A model generated the notes under the pieces. It was not told the origin of the DNA and searched no databases. It was given only the letters and a program-made list of their open reading frames with translations. Below, piece by piece: positions 42,796 to 53,415 of a stretch of 64,000 bases of DNA; within the stretch, counting starts at the first letter, position 1; every line of letters starts with the position of its first letter. The stretch is from NCBI RefSeq assembly GCF_014633365.1, contig NC_068344.1, forward strand, positions 4,539,327 to 4,603,326, written 5' to 3'. The position numbers were made by a program, and so were the translations under genes. This DNA is from Diospyros lotus. Its lineage: Eukaryota; Streptophyta; Magnoliopsida; Ericales; Ebenaceae.

Positions 42796-44664
42796 ATGAG
42801 TCGTTCAGAACGTACGGATATTTGTGAGTTCGATCCAGAGATAGAAAGAACGTTCCATCAAAGGCGTTGTGAACATAGAGCAAATAGGGAAGAGCAACTG
42901 AATAATATGGGTAACAACGTCAATCAACTCGTTCAAATGGCGCATCCCATTGAAGTTAATGAAAGAGATATTCAGATGGGGGACTTCATGATGCCCCCTA
43001 GTGATTGAGAACCGGTTAAGTATAATTTATCCTCTTTACGGGCATGAAAACTTTCAGTTAAGGCCGGACGTGATAAATCTCTTCGCCAACAACATCCCAT
43101 TTTATGGGATGAGCGAGGAAAATCCACACTATCACTTGACTCAGTTTCTAGAGTATTATGGGAATTTCAAGTATCAATGAATTAATGAAGAGGCACTTAA
43201 GATGCGTATTTTCCCTCACACTCTGAAGGATAGGGCTCTAGAGTGGTTAGACTTATTACCACCGGGCAATATTACTACATAGGCAGATTTGGTACAGAAG
43301 TTCGCACTCAAATACTTCCCACCGGCCAAGATCAACAAGCTCAAGCATGAAATTTCAACCTTCCAACAAGCCGAATCAGAACATTTTCATGAGGCATGGG
43401 AACGGTTCAAAGAGTTGTTGAGGAAGTGTCCAAATCACAGTTTTCCATTACCAGCTCAAAATCATTATTTTTATGCCGGTTTAACTCCTTACAGTCGTTT
43501 AGCGGTGGACTCTACAACAGGTGGTTCTATTCGAAATAAAACAGCCAGGCAACTTCATGATCTTTTTGAAACAATGAGTGAGCAGTTTGTAATGTGACCG
43601 GATAGGAATTCACATAAAAGAACACCAGGAGTGCATGAAGTGGATATGAGTACTTTAATGCTAGCTAAGATTGATGCTTTATCAAAACAGATGGAAGCAT
43701 TCAAATACACCTCATCCGCTAATATGGTGCAAGGATCTCATCCTATTTGTATAACTTGTGGGGCAAATCATCTGTCGTCCGAATGTCCACTAGTCATCAT
43801 GGATCCTTCTTTCACAGAGCAGGCCGCATATGCACAGAACTTTCAACGTTAGCAAAATTTTCAGTGGCAACAAAATAATCCATTTTCTCAAACGTACAAT
43901 CCCGGCTGGAGAAACCATCCTAAGTTCTCCTATGGCAACAATCAGAATAGTCAAAATCCACCAAAAATGGGAAGACCACAAGAAGAAAGAGGAAGGTGGG
44001 AAGAAGTAGTTTCAAAGCTTCAAGAACGAAGCGACCAAACTAACGTAGCTATTAAGAATATTGAAAATCAGATTGGGCAGCTAGCAAAAATCTTAACAGA
44101 GAGACAACCGGGCATATGGCCTAGCAACACCGAGGTGAACTCGAATGAGCAAGTAAACGCAATCACAACAAGGAGTGGGGTGCAGCTACTAGAAATTCAT
44201 GTTAAAAGACCAGGTGTGGCAAAACAAAATGGTATTGTTCAGGAAACAACAGATCAACTTAAAGAGCCCGAAATAGTAGCTGAACAAGACAAGGTAATTC
44301 TACCATCGGTTAAGCCATATGTTCCTCTAATTCCACACCCTCAGAGGTTGCGCAAGCACAAGATGGATAAGCAATTTGAGAAGTTTTTGGAGGTATTCAA
44401 GAAACTTCATAATAATATACCGTTTGTGGATGCCTTAGCCCAAATGCCCAGCTATGTGAAATTCATGAAGAAAATCTTATCAAATAAGAGGAAACTAAAG
44501 GAGTATGAAACAGTCAACCTAACGGAGGAGTGTTTAGCCATCTTGCAGAAAAAGCTTCCACCAAAACTCAAGGATCCAGAGAGTTTTTCTATTCCTTGCA
44601 CTATTGATGAAATTAATTTTGATAAAGTTTTATGTGACATTGGTGCAATCAAACTTAATACTTA
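42796..44664 (+). pseudogene. Athila-like gag and start of protease
   Basis: It opens at MSRSERTDICEFDPEIERTF (42796). After a stop at 43006-43008 and a shift, the capsid text reads MVQKFALKYFPPAKINKLK and HFHEAWERFKELLRKCPNHS (43289-43450), typical of Athila gag. A CX2C-H-C-like word CITCGANHLSSEC lies at 43755. Later pieces include VNAITTRSGVQL and PSVKPYVPLIPHPQRL, and end with EINFDKVLCDIGAI at the protease site (usually CDLGAS). Several stops split it. Confidence 0.8.
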
Positions 44665-45149
44665 GTTTTTCATGAATAATAACAACATAATAAATATTGA
44701 CTAAAAAGTAAAACCCCGTTTTTTCATAATCTCCATCTTCAAGTTATTCCAATATGCTGCAGAAATTGGGTTCATACCAATAGTGTCAGTTTCTATTATC
44801 TTCATTTCATATTGCCATTCATTATTCTTTTCTTCAACTTCTACCTTCTTTTTTTGAACTTCTAATTGCATTTCTTCAATTTCTAACTGTTTATAATCTT
44901 ACACCAATGATATCTCCTATTGAGCAAACATTTTCTCATGCCAATCCGCTTTTTGTCGTTCCACTTCCATTCTTTGATTCTTGTGGTGATAATCTAGTAT
45001 ATCTTCAGCCCCGTTTTGCTTATCTTTGTTTTTAAGTTGTTTCTTCGAAACTTTTCTGTCCAATGACATATTGAGGTTGAGAGTAGACAATGATTCAATG
45101 TTATCCCCTAAATGTGGAGTTGAATAACAAGATTAACATGATTTGATTC

Positions 45150-45796
45150 AGCAGGACAACCAGTTCAATGGATTTTTGCTCTCTTATTGTTGGTGAGATT
45201 ATCAGTTAATTTCTGCTCCATTTTCAAGATATTCCAACAATGCTTGTATTGAAATGGTCTTTCAATAATCTTAACAAACATTTCTTTTGCTTTATTAACC
45301 TGAAAAACATATGAAATCATTAAATCAATAGTTCAAATATTAAATCATAGTAGTGTCTATCTAAAAAACACTCAATCATTACATTATTTTGCTCGGTGTG
45401 TCCACTTTGTTGTAGTCTTTCAATTTGACTATAAAAATCAATAAATTTGGCACATTTTGCATTTATATCAGTCCAACGGCTTTTAATAGAAGCTTGCGAA
45501 CGTTCTTCTTGATTGTCTCTATGAAGTTCTACGTATTTCAATATTCTATGCCAGAAAGCACCACATTGTTGTTCATTCCTAGTAATTGCATCTCTACTCG
45601 TGTTAAGCCACTCAGATACAATTAATTTATCTTCTTCTTGAGAGAAGTTCTTTGTCCTTTGCTATTTTCTCACTTTTGAAATGACTTCATCTTGTACTAG
45701 CGCCAATACTATTCGATTGGACCGCATATTGTTATCATATAAATTGGTGTTACTCATAAGCAAATTAGTGAAAGAACCGTCAAATTGAGAATCCAT
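45150..45796 (-). pseudogene. PIF/Harbinger ORF1, Myb/SANT-like (NAM-associated type)
   Basis: Minus strand from the ATG at 45796: MDSQFDGSFTNLL, then KNFSQEEDKLIVSEWLNTSR and NEQQCGAFWHRILKYVELHR (SANT-like helices), IKSRWTDINAKCAKFIDFYS and an intron-like gap near 45310-45340. It goes on with KAKEMFVKIIERPFQYKHCW and ILKMEQKL. This is the layout of the Myb-like ORF1 proteins often annotated as GST T3-like or NAM-associated. A stop occurs near 45664 (VRK*QRTK). It would bind the transposon ends together with the transposase. Confidence 0.65.
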
Positions 45797-46106
45797 CTAA
45801 AAAATAATTAAAAAATATAATCAATTTAAAGAATGAGCATAAAATAATAAATTAAAATAAATTTTAACAATTAACTAAAATACTTATTTTAAATTAAAAT
45901 CAAAATATATAATTCTAACCTAAAAATATCAATTCAAATTCTAACAATTAACTAGAATAAAAACATTTATATATATGATTAATAATTAATTAACTAAAAT
46001 AAAACATAACAAGTAACTATAATTAATATATATAATTCTAACAATTAACTTTGAATAATTGTTTTGCAACTCCCCCAAGCACATATTGTTTAAACATTTA
46101 TAATTG

Positions 46107-46335
46107 ATTAATATATATATATATATATATTATAACATACCTTGAGTACCTCCAGAACCTTCTTCTTTGCAAATTAATTGGAAACATTTATAACATAACT
46201 TGGGTCCCTCCAGAATCTTCTTCTCTGCAAATCAATTGGAAACATTTATGATGATTAATATATATATATATATATATATTATAACATACATTGAGTGCCT
46301 CTAGAAACCTCTTCTCTGCAAATCAATTAATCCTA
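46107..46335 (+). repeat. Threefold repeat with (TA)n tracts
   Basis: A block of about 50 bp, with ttgagtacctccagaacc and gcaaatcaattggaaac words, occurs from about 46141, 46198 and 46290. Two of the copies are separated by long (ta)n runs at 46107-46130 and 46255-46282. Confidence 0.8.
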
Positions 46336-46675
46336 CTCACGTCTCGCCCCCTCGCCCTCACCCTCCCCTTCGCAAGCGCTGCTCGCCCTCTCCTTCTGCC
46401 TTTGGTTTCTCTTGCTCTGCCTGCCTCATCTGTTTAGGTAAATATATATATATATATAATGTAAAATATAGCCGTTGGTCTCTTGACCGTTGGCAAATGC
46501 AATCTCTGATTTTCTTTTTCCAAAAGTTGTAAAAATGGCACCGGATGAGAGATGTTGCCATTTTACAACCTCGTATGCCATTCCCGTTGGAGTGGACATT
46601 TTGTATTTTGGGGTGCCATTTTGGCAGTTACGCCGATTGCACCCCCAATGGCAACTCCTATTGGAGTTGCTCTAA

Positions 46676-48044
46676 TTTATTCATTAACTGTTGCATTTGT
46701 GATCGACCACCTTTTTATATAAGTCTATATAATTGGCATGCATTATATATAGTTTTGATGGTGACCACGTTATTCTCATCCTCTATTTTTAGGGTCATCA
46801 AAATATTTATAGATTTCACCAGATTCTTAGACATTATTTTTAAAATTTCTTTCTCTTTTTCTATAAGCCACCCTACATATGAATGACCCTCAAGTTAAGC
46901 AGTCGGTGCATGATTGTGCAATCCACATACAACTTTTAACTCTCATCACTCATTTAAAAATCTGATGCCAAGTAATTCAAATGGACAATCACACTTTTTT
47001 TGTGCATTCACAAGTAAGACGAAATAAGTTTTTTTAGGACCCCCAAATTCTAAACTTTTTATCACAATAACAATTCCATTTTCTTTTCTAACTTTCTTAG
47101 CCTATCCAATTACTTATTCTCTACTATCAAAAAGTTGATAGAAGAAAACATTTAGATATATTTTTTCTCTAATTAAAATAATAATTTTAAAAAATTTATT
47201 AAAAATCTATCATACCTCATTATTAGCAAACTGTTGAATAACATTAAATGATTGGTGAATTACAAAATTGGTTTCATTACCATCCTGATATAAAAGAAGA
47301 AAAACGAATAAAATACAAATTAAAATAAACCTTGGGATTCGGGAAACATGGATTTCCCCGAACCCTAAGATTCAAGGAATCCCAACTTCCCTGAATCATA
47401 GGGCTATGTTTCCCAAACCTTAGGATTGGGAAATTCGTGGATTCTCGAACCCTAAGGTCTAGGAAAGCTGGTGTTTCCTGAACCTTGGGATTCAGGAAAT
47501 CTGGTGTTTCTTGAACCCTAGGATTCGGGAAACCTGAAGTTTCCCAAATCCAATTTCCCGAACTCCTACAAATAGATACTAATACATACAGATTTACTTA
47601 CTCATGCGTCGAATGATTTGTGGCGTTATTTTTCTAAGTAGTTGTTATCTTTTTCGTCAAACTCTACCCATGTCGTCGTTAACATTTGAGTGTAGTAATC
47701 CATGGATAACTTTCATTGGCTGATATTCTAAGAGAAAATGGAATGGCTGAGTAATGGTGGGTGTGAAATAAGAGGAATGGGTGACCTCTCTACGTGAGAA
47801 AATAAATTTGTGATGATGGGTATGAAATATGTAATTGGGATGACAGGCATGAGATAATATGAAATAAATTACAGAGTTTGGCTGCCGGTGAGAAAAAAAG
47901 TGCGAAGGTAGGTGATTGCGTAATGTGGGTGGTTGAGCATTGAAGAAAATGAAGGGTAAAATTGAATTTTTGCTTTAGGCTATTTTAGGTATATTGGAAA
48001 GTAGTTGTAGAGAGCGAAAACTGTGACTACGAATAGAATTTCCC
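46676..48044 (-). other. Transposase-proximal arm of the MULE, largely non-coding
   Basis: It is AT-rich. The piece 47580-47720 on the minus strand reads like a degraded first exon (FDEKDNNY region), but support is weak. It ends in the terminal inverted repeat at 48044. Confidence 0.45.
47337..47571 (+). repeat. Degenerate minisatellite of gaaccctaggattcgggaaa type
   Basis: At least five imperfect units of about 40-45 bp alternate ttcgggaaa-like and tttcccgaa-like words, so each unit is itself nearly palindromic. A trace of the same motif lies at 37440-37490 in the other arm of the MULE. Confidence 0.8.
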
Positions 48045-48053
48045 TAAATAATA

Positions 48054-48796
48054 ATAGGTAAATCCCACCTAATACCCTTAGTAAAATAGTTTAGGTATTT
48101 TTTACATATTAAAAATAACTGCCTAAAATTATAAATTATACATCACTTTCCCTACTTTAGTGAATAAAGGATAGTCAAATTTTCAAATAATATCCAAAAT
48201 ACAATTTTCTTGTATTTATCTTTCTTATGTAATTATACAAAAAATAAAATAATAAAAAAACTATGGCTTTAGTTGTGTTTGGACGTTGATGGCTAAACAC
48301 CACCAACACTGAAAGAACTCCATTTAGGTTTATCTATCAAAGCAGTTAGGCAGTTGAACTTAGGTTTCACTAGCCAACTATTTCAATAAAGAAATTTAGA
48401 CATGATTTCATACATCAAAGCCTCCAATAAATTCAATAGAGCCCAGATTGGGCTCTTTTGCTTTGGTGGAAGAATTAAAGAAATGAACTAAATTTATCGT
48501 TACCATAAACTTTTTTCTCTCTCCTGATTGTTGTCATCCAACAAATTGAAGGTTTGTTTTCACATGTTACTAATCAACAAATCACTTTTGTTCATTGCAA
48601 ATAAAAAATTAAACCACACTAGGGTTTGCTCAAACCCAAGTAGGTTCAATCTACTTGCAAAATCAAACTCAAGTCCAAAATTAAAGAGAAATAGTGAGAA
48701 CAAAAAGAAGAAGAAAGAAATTAGGTTGTTGAAAATGTAACCATTATTATTGTAACACTCCAAAATTTTACAAATTTTTAAATTTGTTCCTTTCAA
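48054..48796. other. Intergenic, formerly upstream of the ILP1-like promoter
   Basis: It is AT-rich with no supported gene. Before the MULE inserted, this sequence adjoined 34620. Confidence 0.5.
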
Positions 48797-49284
48797 CCCA
48801 AAATAGGGTGGTTGGACGTGAGTTTGTAGCAACCGAGAATGGACGCTGGGTAGTGGCTGGCACCTGTAAGCACTTTGATGCTCAAGTAAGCAAGAGATGA
48901 AAATGACTGAGTATCAGTAGGCTAGAAAGAACATACATTGGCTCTGGATAGAGTTGATCTATATAGAAGGAAGAGATATCCTCTTGCATACATGCTTGCA
49001 CCGGGCGTTGTAGGGTGATGTGACTGGATATCCAGCATCAACAGGGCTTTTTAATGGTGGCATGGTGACGACATGACCTTTATTAAATATGGATGAGATC
49101 TGTCATTAATGAGAATTGAATTCTTATTAATGAGAATGAGATTTTGAGTAGGTACAGAAGTATCCAACATGCAGTAGTAATGATGGTTGTTGCAAACTGG
49201 CGCAGGGCCGAGATTAGGTCGTGGGCCAAGATAGAACTGGGCTGGACCAGGCTTGATTTGGGCTAGTATGGTCCACAACTCACA
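48797..49284 (-). repeat. Tat-like gypsy LTR, copy 1
   Basis: Minus strand starts TGTGAGTTGTGGACC at 49284. It shares with copies 2 and 3 the words cattaatgag, gcatgcttgca and (minus) acttgagcatcaaagtgctt. The sequence just outside 49284 on the minus strand (gctcgaatgctcgcttc) matches the pre-LTR sequence of copy 3 (62492 on), so this is a 3' LTR with internal sequence to its right. Confidence 0.7.
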
Positions 49285-50141
49285 GGCTAGTTGGTCGTGA
49301 AGCGAGCATTCGAGCTAAAAAATGAGAAATTGGGTGAATTCGTAGTCCGACCAAGGTTTATAGCCGAGTTGGTGTTTGGACTCGGCCGGGATAGAAGGCC
49401 GAGCTGAGGCTTTAGATATGTCTGAGTTCGATGTCCGAGCTGATGTGTGGTCGTGCCTAGGCGGATGTAGGCCCTATAGGTACCTGAAGTCAACTCGAAC
49501 CCTACGATGATGAGGTTCTATTGAGGCTTTGGCACGTAATGCATGTAATTTCGAGATTCAAGGCGTCACGCTCAGAAGATGGGTCATTGCAAACAAATAA
49601 CTGACATCCTATTATTTTGCTCTTGGTTTTAAATGTGTAACAGATGGTGGCTTACTAGCGGTGGATTGGTGAAGGATGACCTTCAAAAGTCGAATGCGTT
49701 ATGCAAGTGAGCATTATAAAGGCCTTCTTCAACCTAGAGTTTTCTGCTATTTGTTTTTTCAAGTTTTAGAATTCTTGCAATCTAGCAAGTTCTTGGTGCT
49801 TTTCTTTCGCCTTTGCGACCTACGATCGAGATCGTGCTTCCTGCTCAAGTTCCCCTTTCGTCCATGACTCAGACCAGGTAATTCCTCGAATCTGGATTCC
49901 TTTCATTACTGTGGGCTTGTGTTGGGATGTTGTGGGGGTTTTTGCCAAGTACGTGAGTGGTTTTTTCGGCTTCGCTCACCCTTCTACTTCTGTTTATCTC
50001 ATCACATGTGCTCATGCCTGTGTATTCTTACTGTAGGCAAAATGGCACCAAAGCTTTTCAAATGAGGACATGAAGACTCTCTTTGCTTGCCTTTGTGAAC
50101 TGTCTACGCCTGAGGTCCAAGTAGGCCCTAAATGTTCATTC
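49285..50141 (-). other. Sequence between two Tat-like LTRs
   Basis: The first ~200 bp (minus) are 3' internal sequence of the same gypsy family. The rest, with gcattataaaggcc (49708) and a donor-like caggtaattc (49875) on the plus strand, is unassigned. It could be the short internal region of one element whose LTRs are copies 1 and 2. Confidence 0.4.
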
Positions 50142-50637
50142 TAGCCCAAAAAGGGGTAATCGGATCTGAGCTTGCAGCAATAAGGAATGGACTCTGAGGG
50201 ATAGCTGTCACTTACAAGCACTCCGACGATCAAGTAAGTAAGAGATGAAAGTGACAAAGTATCAGTAGGCTAGAAAAAACATACTTTGACTATGGAGAAA
50301 GCTGGTCTATATAAAAGGATGAAAGGTCCTCCTACATGCATGCTTGCATTGGGCGTTGCAAGGTGATGAATTGGATATCCGGTGCCGACGGGGTTCCCTG
50401 ATGATGGCGTGTCAATGGGACCCTCATTAAATATGAATGAGATCTACTATTAATGAGAATCTCATTCTCATTAATAAGGATGAGATCTGGAGCGGGTGTG
50501 AGAATATCTAATATGCAGCGATAATGATGGCTGCTGCAAACTGACATGGGGCCGAGATTGGGTGGTGGACTGAGATGAGGCTGTGGGCCAAGATGGAGTT
50601 GGGTTGGGCTAGGCTTGATTTGGGCTAGTACAGTCCA
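50142..50637 (-). repeat. Tat-like gypsy LTR, copy 2
   Basis: Same orientation as copy 1 and collinear with it over nearly the whole length (agtatcagtaggctagaaa, gggcgttg, tttgggctagta). The terminal TGTGAG is not seen at the right end, so that end is truncated or mutated. Confidence 0.7.
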
Positions 50638-53334
50638 AGATTGTTAGTTTTGAGAAAAACTCATTAAATGGATGCATTGATAATTAACAAAAATGAATTT
50701 TGAAGATAAAATTCTTTTGAAAGGGTGTCATAACACCAAAGTTTTTTATGGAATGTTGGAATGTTAATTTATGAGAAAAATTTATTAAAAATAGATGTGA
50801 TTGACAAATAAATTCAAAATTCTAATACTAGTGCAATTATCCAAAGTTCTTTAGGATTTTGGAGTGTCAATATTTAGAAGTTTGGGGTACTAGGAGAATT
50901 TTCTAAATCATTTGGGAAGTTAACTTTTGATAAAGTTTTTGGTCAAAAATGAGTTTAATAGACAATTATTAAAATTTTAAAGTAACAGTGTGATTATTAA
51001 AAATTTTGATATTTTAGTGGTTTGGCACAATAATTATTGTGAAAATAATATTTAGAATTATTTTTTAAATAAATATTGTAAAAATTGGAACTGAGATAAA
51101 TTTAATTGATAATTAAATAATAGTACCTGTAATGAAATAGTGAGACTTGAAGATTTATTTGAGTTAGTGAATAAATATGAAATCAAATTGGCCTTATTTG
51201 AAGTCAAATTGACCCTATTGTCACGTGTTACCTATGCTAGCGACAAGGCTCCAAAATTATTATTTTTTTTAGATGAGTTATAGTCAAATTATTCTCTCAT
51301 GTCACATTTTTCTCTTAAAAATATATTTAATTTAAAATAAAACCATAAATCACATTAAATTGAAAAGTCCAAAAAAAAAAAAAAATTAAGTCTTTTCAGT
51401 TTAGATGGTATTTCACTATTACGAGAAAAGACAAATTTCGAGATCTTAATAGAGGAAATAAAAAGAAAAAAAAAAGTTTGACTAAAGAGAAGAAAGCCTT
51501 TAAAAGAAGAAGTCTCGAGATAAATTAAATATTTTTCAAACACATTATCTTAAATACTTTATGAAAAATATTAAAAATTACCATACACAATTCTATAAGA
51601 GAATGCATTGTTATCAAAAGGGTGATTGTGTCTTTTTCCTGAATCAAATTACTAGGTTCATTTGATAAATATAAATGTTGATTATTATCTCATTTGTCGT
51701 AATAGTGTAGGAAGTTTTTTTGCATATTATGAAATTGTTGATATTTAAAGGGAAAAAATTTATTTTGACGATTTTACTAAGTTTTATCACTTAGTTCAAC
51801 ATATTCAAATGTATTACTAGAAGATCCGAACTCACTAAAAGAGAAATAGAAGATAGTCGGGTAGAAGTTAGTTATGTATTTATGCTTTTCCATATCTTAA
51901 AATTTCATCAATTCTTGTTAATTTTTTGTTTTTTTATTAACATGACTTGATTTGTACATGTAAATGTAACAATATGTTTATTACTTTATTTTAACATTTA
52001 ATGTGTGTTTGATAATATGAAAATTTCATAAAAAATGTCACATTTATGAAATTGAATCACATTTTTACTATTTAACACTACATTTTTTATGAAGTACAGT
52101 CATTTAAAGCCTATTTTGGACATATTTTTCATGAAAAATTAATTATAAAGAGGTGATAGTTTTTATTTTTCATAAAAATTAAAAAATATTTTATTTTTCA
52201 ACTATATGTAATCAAACACACTCTTAATTTTCAATTATTGCATGTCAAATTGGTTCGATCTAGATTATGTCTCCTACTATATTCTGATCTTTATTACCAA
52301 ATTCTAGAATTTTGTTAAATTGCTAGATTAAGATCGATAGAGGAATTTTATAAAAATAAAAGTATGTTATTGGGTTTAAGAGTGATTTTTCAACCATAAT
52401 ACACCCAAAAGTAGGGCGTTAGGGGCTTGTGTCAAAAACAAAATTAGATCTCCTTTCCCTTTAAACTTTATATTATTGTTAATTTTCAAAATGGGCTTAA
52501 AAATTCCCCCCTAATAGAATTGGTTGTACTTTATTTAACTTGGGTCTGCTTTTCTTTTACACAAACTGGGCCAGATTTATAACCCAAGTTCATAATAAAA
52601 CTGGGCCTCATTTACATGCCCATATCCACAAAAAATTCGGCCCATTTTTTCTAGGCTCAAGCCCAAACCTAGAAAAAGCCCATCCATAACCCAACTATAG
52701 AAGGTCCACGCCCAAATTACCAACCTAAAGCCCATTTCCAAATCAACCCCAATTGATGAAACTCTTCTCCATAATCAGGGCACAAAACTTCAGTGGGTCG
52801 AGTCTGAACTTAATTTAATAACGGAATAGAGTCGACTCGATCCTAGTTCCTATTGGGCCAGATAAGAGGAGAAAATGGCTCCTTTTGTGCCCTACTTTGA
52901 TGAATCACAAAAGAGAAAGGCGGAGAGCCATTGTCGACAACGTTGAAAGGCAGAAGATAGTCAGTTAGCAATCGATGAGGTTGACTAACGATGAGAAGGA
53001 GATAGTGCTACAGGCGGCGTCACGTGCAAGGGATGAAAATAAAGACTGTTGTTTGGGGCAAGGTAAAAGCTTCTCGGTCGACGATGGCTCCCCAAATATC
53101 TATGTTGCAACACTCTCTGGCTATCAATGGCGCCATCATCGGTCACAATGACCTTTAGTGTCGAGCAACCATGGGTGCCCCTTTGAAGCTTTCAGCTTGC
53201 GCTTTGGCCGCCTCATGTATTCTCGTCTCTGTCCCTTCGACCTATATGGCTATAAGAAAAGAATACAGAATGTTTTGTATCAGAGATTAAAGATTTAGGT
53301 CTTGGATAGACTTTACTAAATATTTAATTTTAAT

Positions 53335-53415
53335 TGTATATAGATTCTGTTCGCATCCGAATTTATTTGGGATGAAGGTCACTTGCAAATTAGTTAGACG
53401 AATCTCGAATACTTG
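53335..53415 (+). repeat. Dispersed repeat, copy 1
   Basis: It contains tgttcgcatccgaatttat, gaaggtcacttgcaaattag and gacgaatctcgaatact, collinear with 58738-58840. It is probably the 3' end of a short interspersed element or a degraded LTR; not identified. Confidence 0.6.

Larger units (their letters stand above)
41570..44664 (+). mobile_element. Athila-like Ty3/gypsy, 3'-truncated
   Basis: A probable 5' LTR (41570-42655) is followed by a tRNA-Asp-type primer site and an Athila-type gag that reaches the start of protease (CDIGAI), where it is cut at about 44664. RT, RNase H, integrase and the 3' LTR are missing. Confidence 0.78.
44665..46672 (-). mobile_element. PIF/Harbinger remnant with right terminus
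   Basis: The right end ggcaactcctattggagttgctc (about 46650-46672) reads on the minus strand GAGCAACTCCAATAGGAG, a common PIF/Harbinger terminus, and is followed by TAA, the target type of this superfamily. The left terminus was not found; the sequence runs directly into the truncated Athila at about 44664. ORF1 (Myb/SANT-like) is present, the transposase ORF is not. Confidence 0.65.
34630..48044 (-). mobile_element. Mutator-like element (MULE, 13.4 kb with insertions), 9-bp TSD
   Basis: Perfect 9-bp duplications taaataata (34621-34629 and 48045-48053) flank degenerate inverted termini: ggaaaattttattact at the left and gggaaattctattcgt (reverse complement) at the right, with similarity extending about 100 bp (shared words tattcgta, cacag, ttaccct). 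A 9-bp TSD is the Mutator hallmark. It carries a plus-strand plant-mobile-domain pseudogene and a minus-strand transposase remnant. Later insertions, at about 39206-46672, make up more than half of its length. Confidence 0.9.

Noticed and set aside
47337..47571. CRISPR-like repeat array
   Set aside because: The units are degenerate and near-palindromic with no unique spacers of constant length, and this is plant nuclear DNA.
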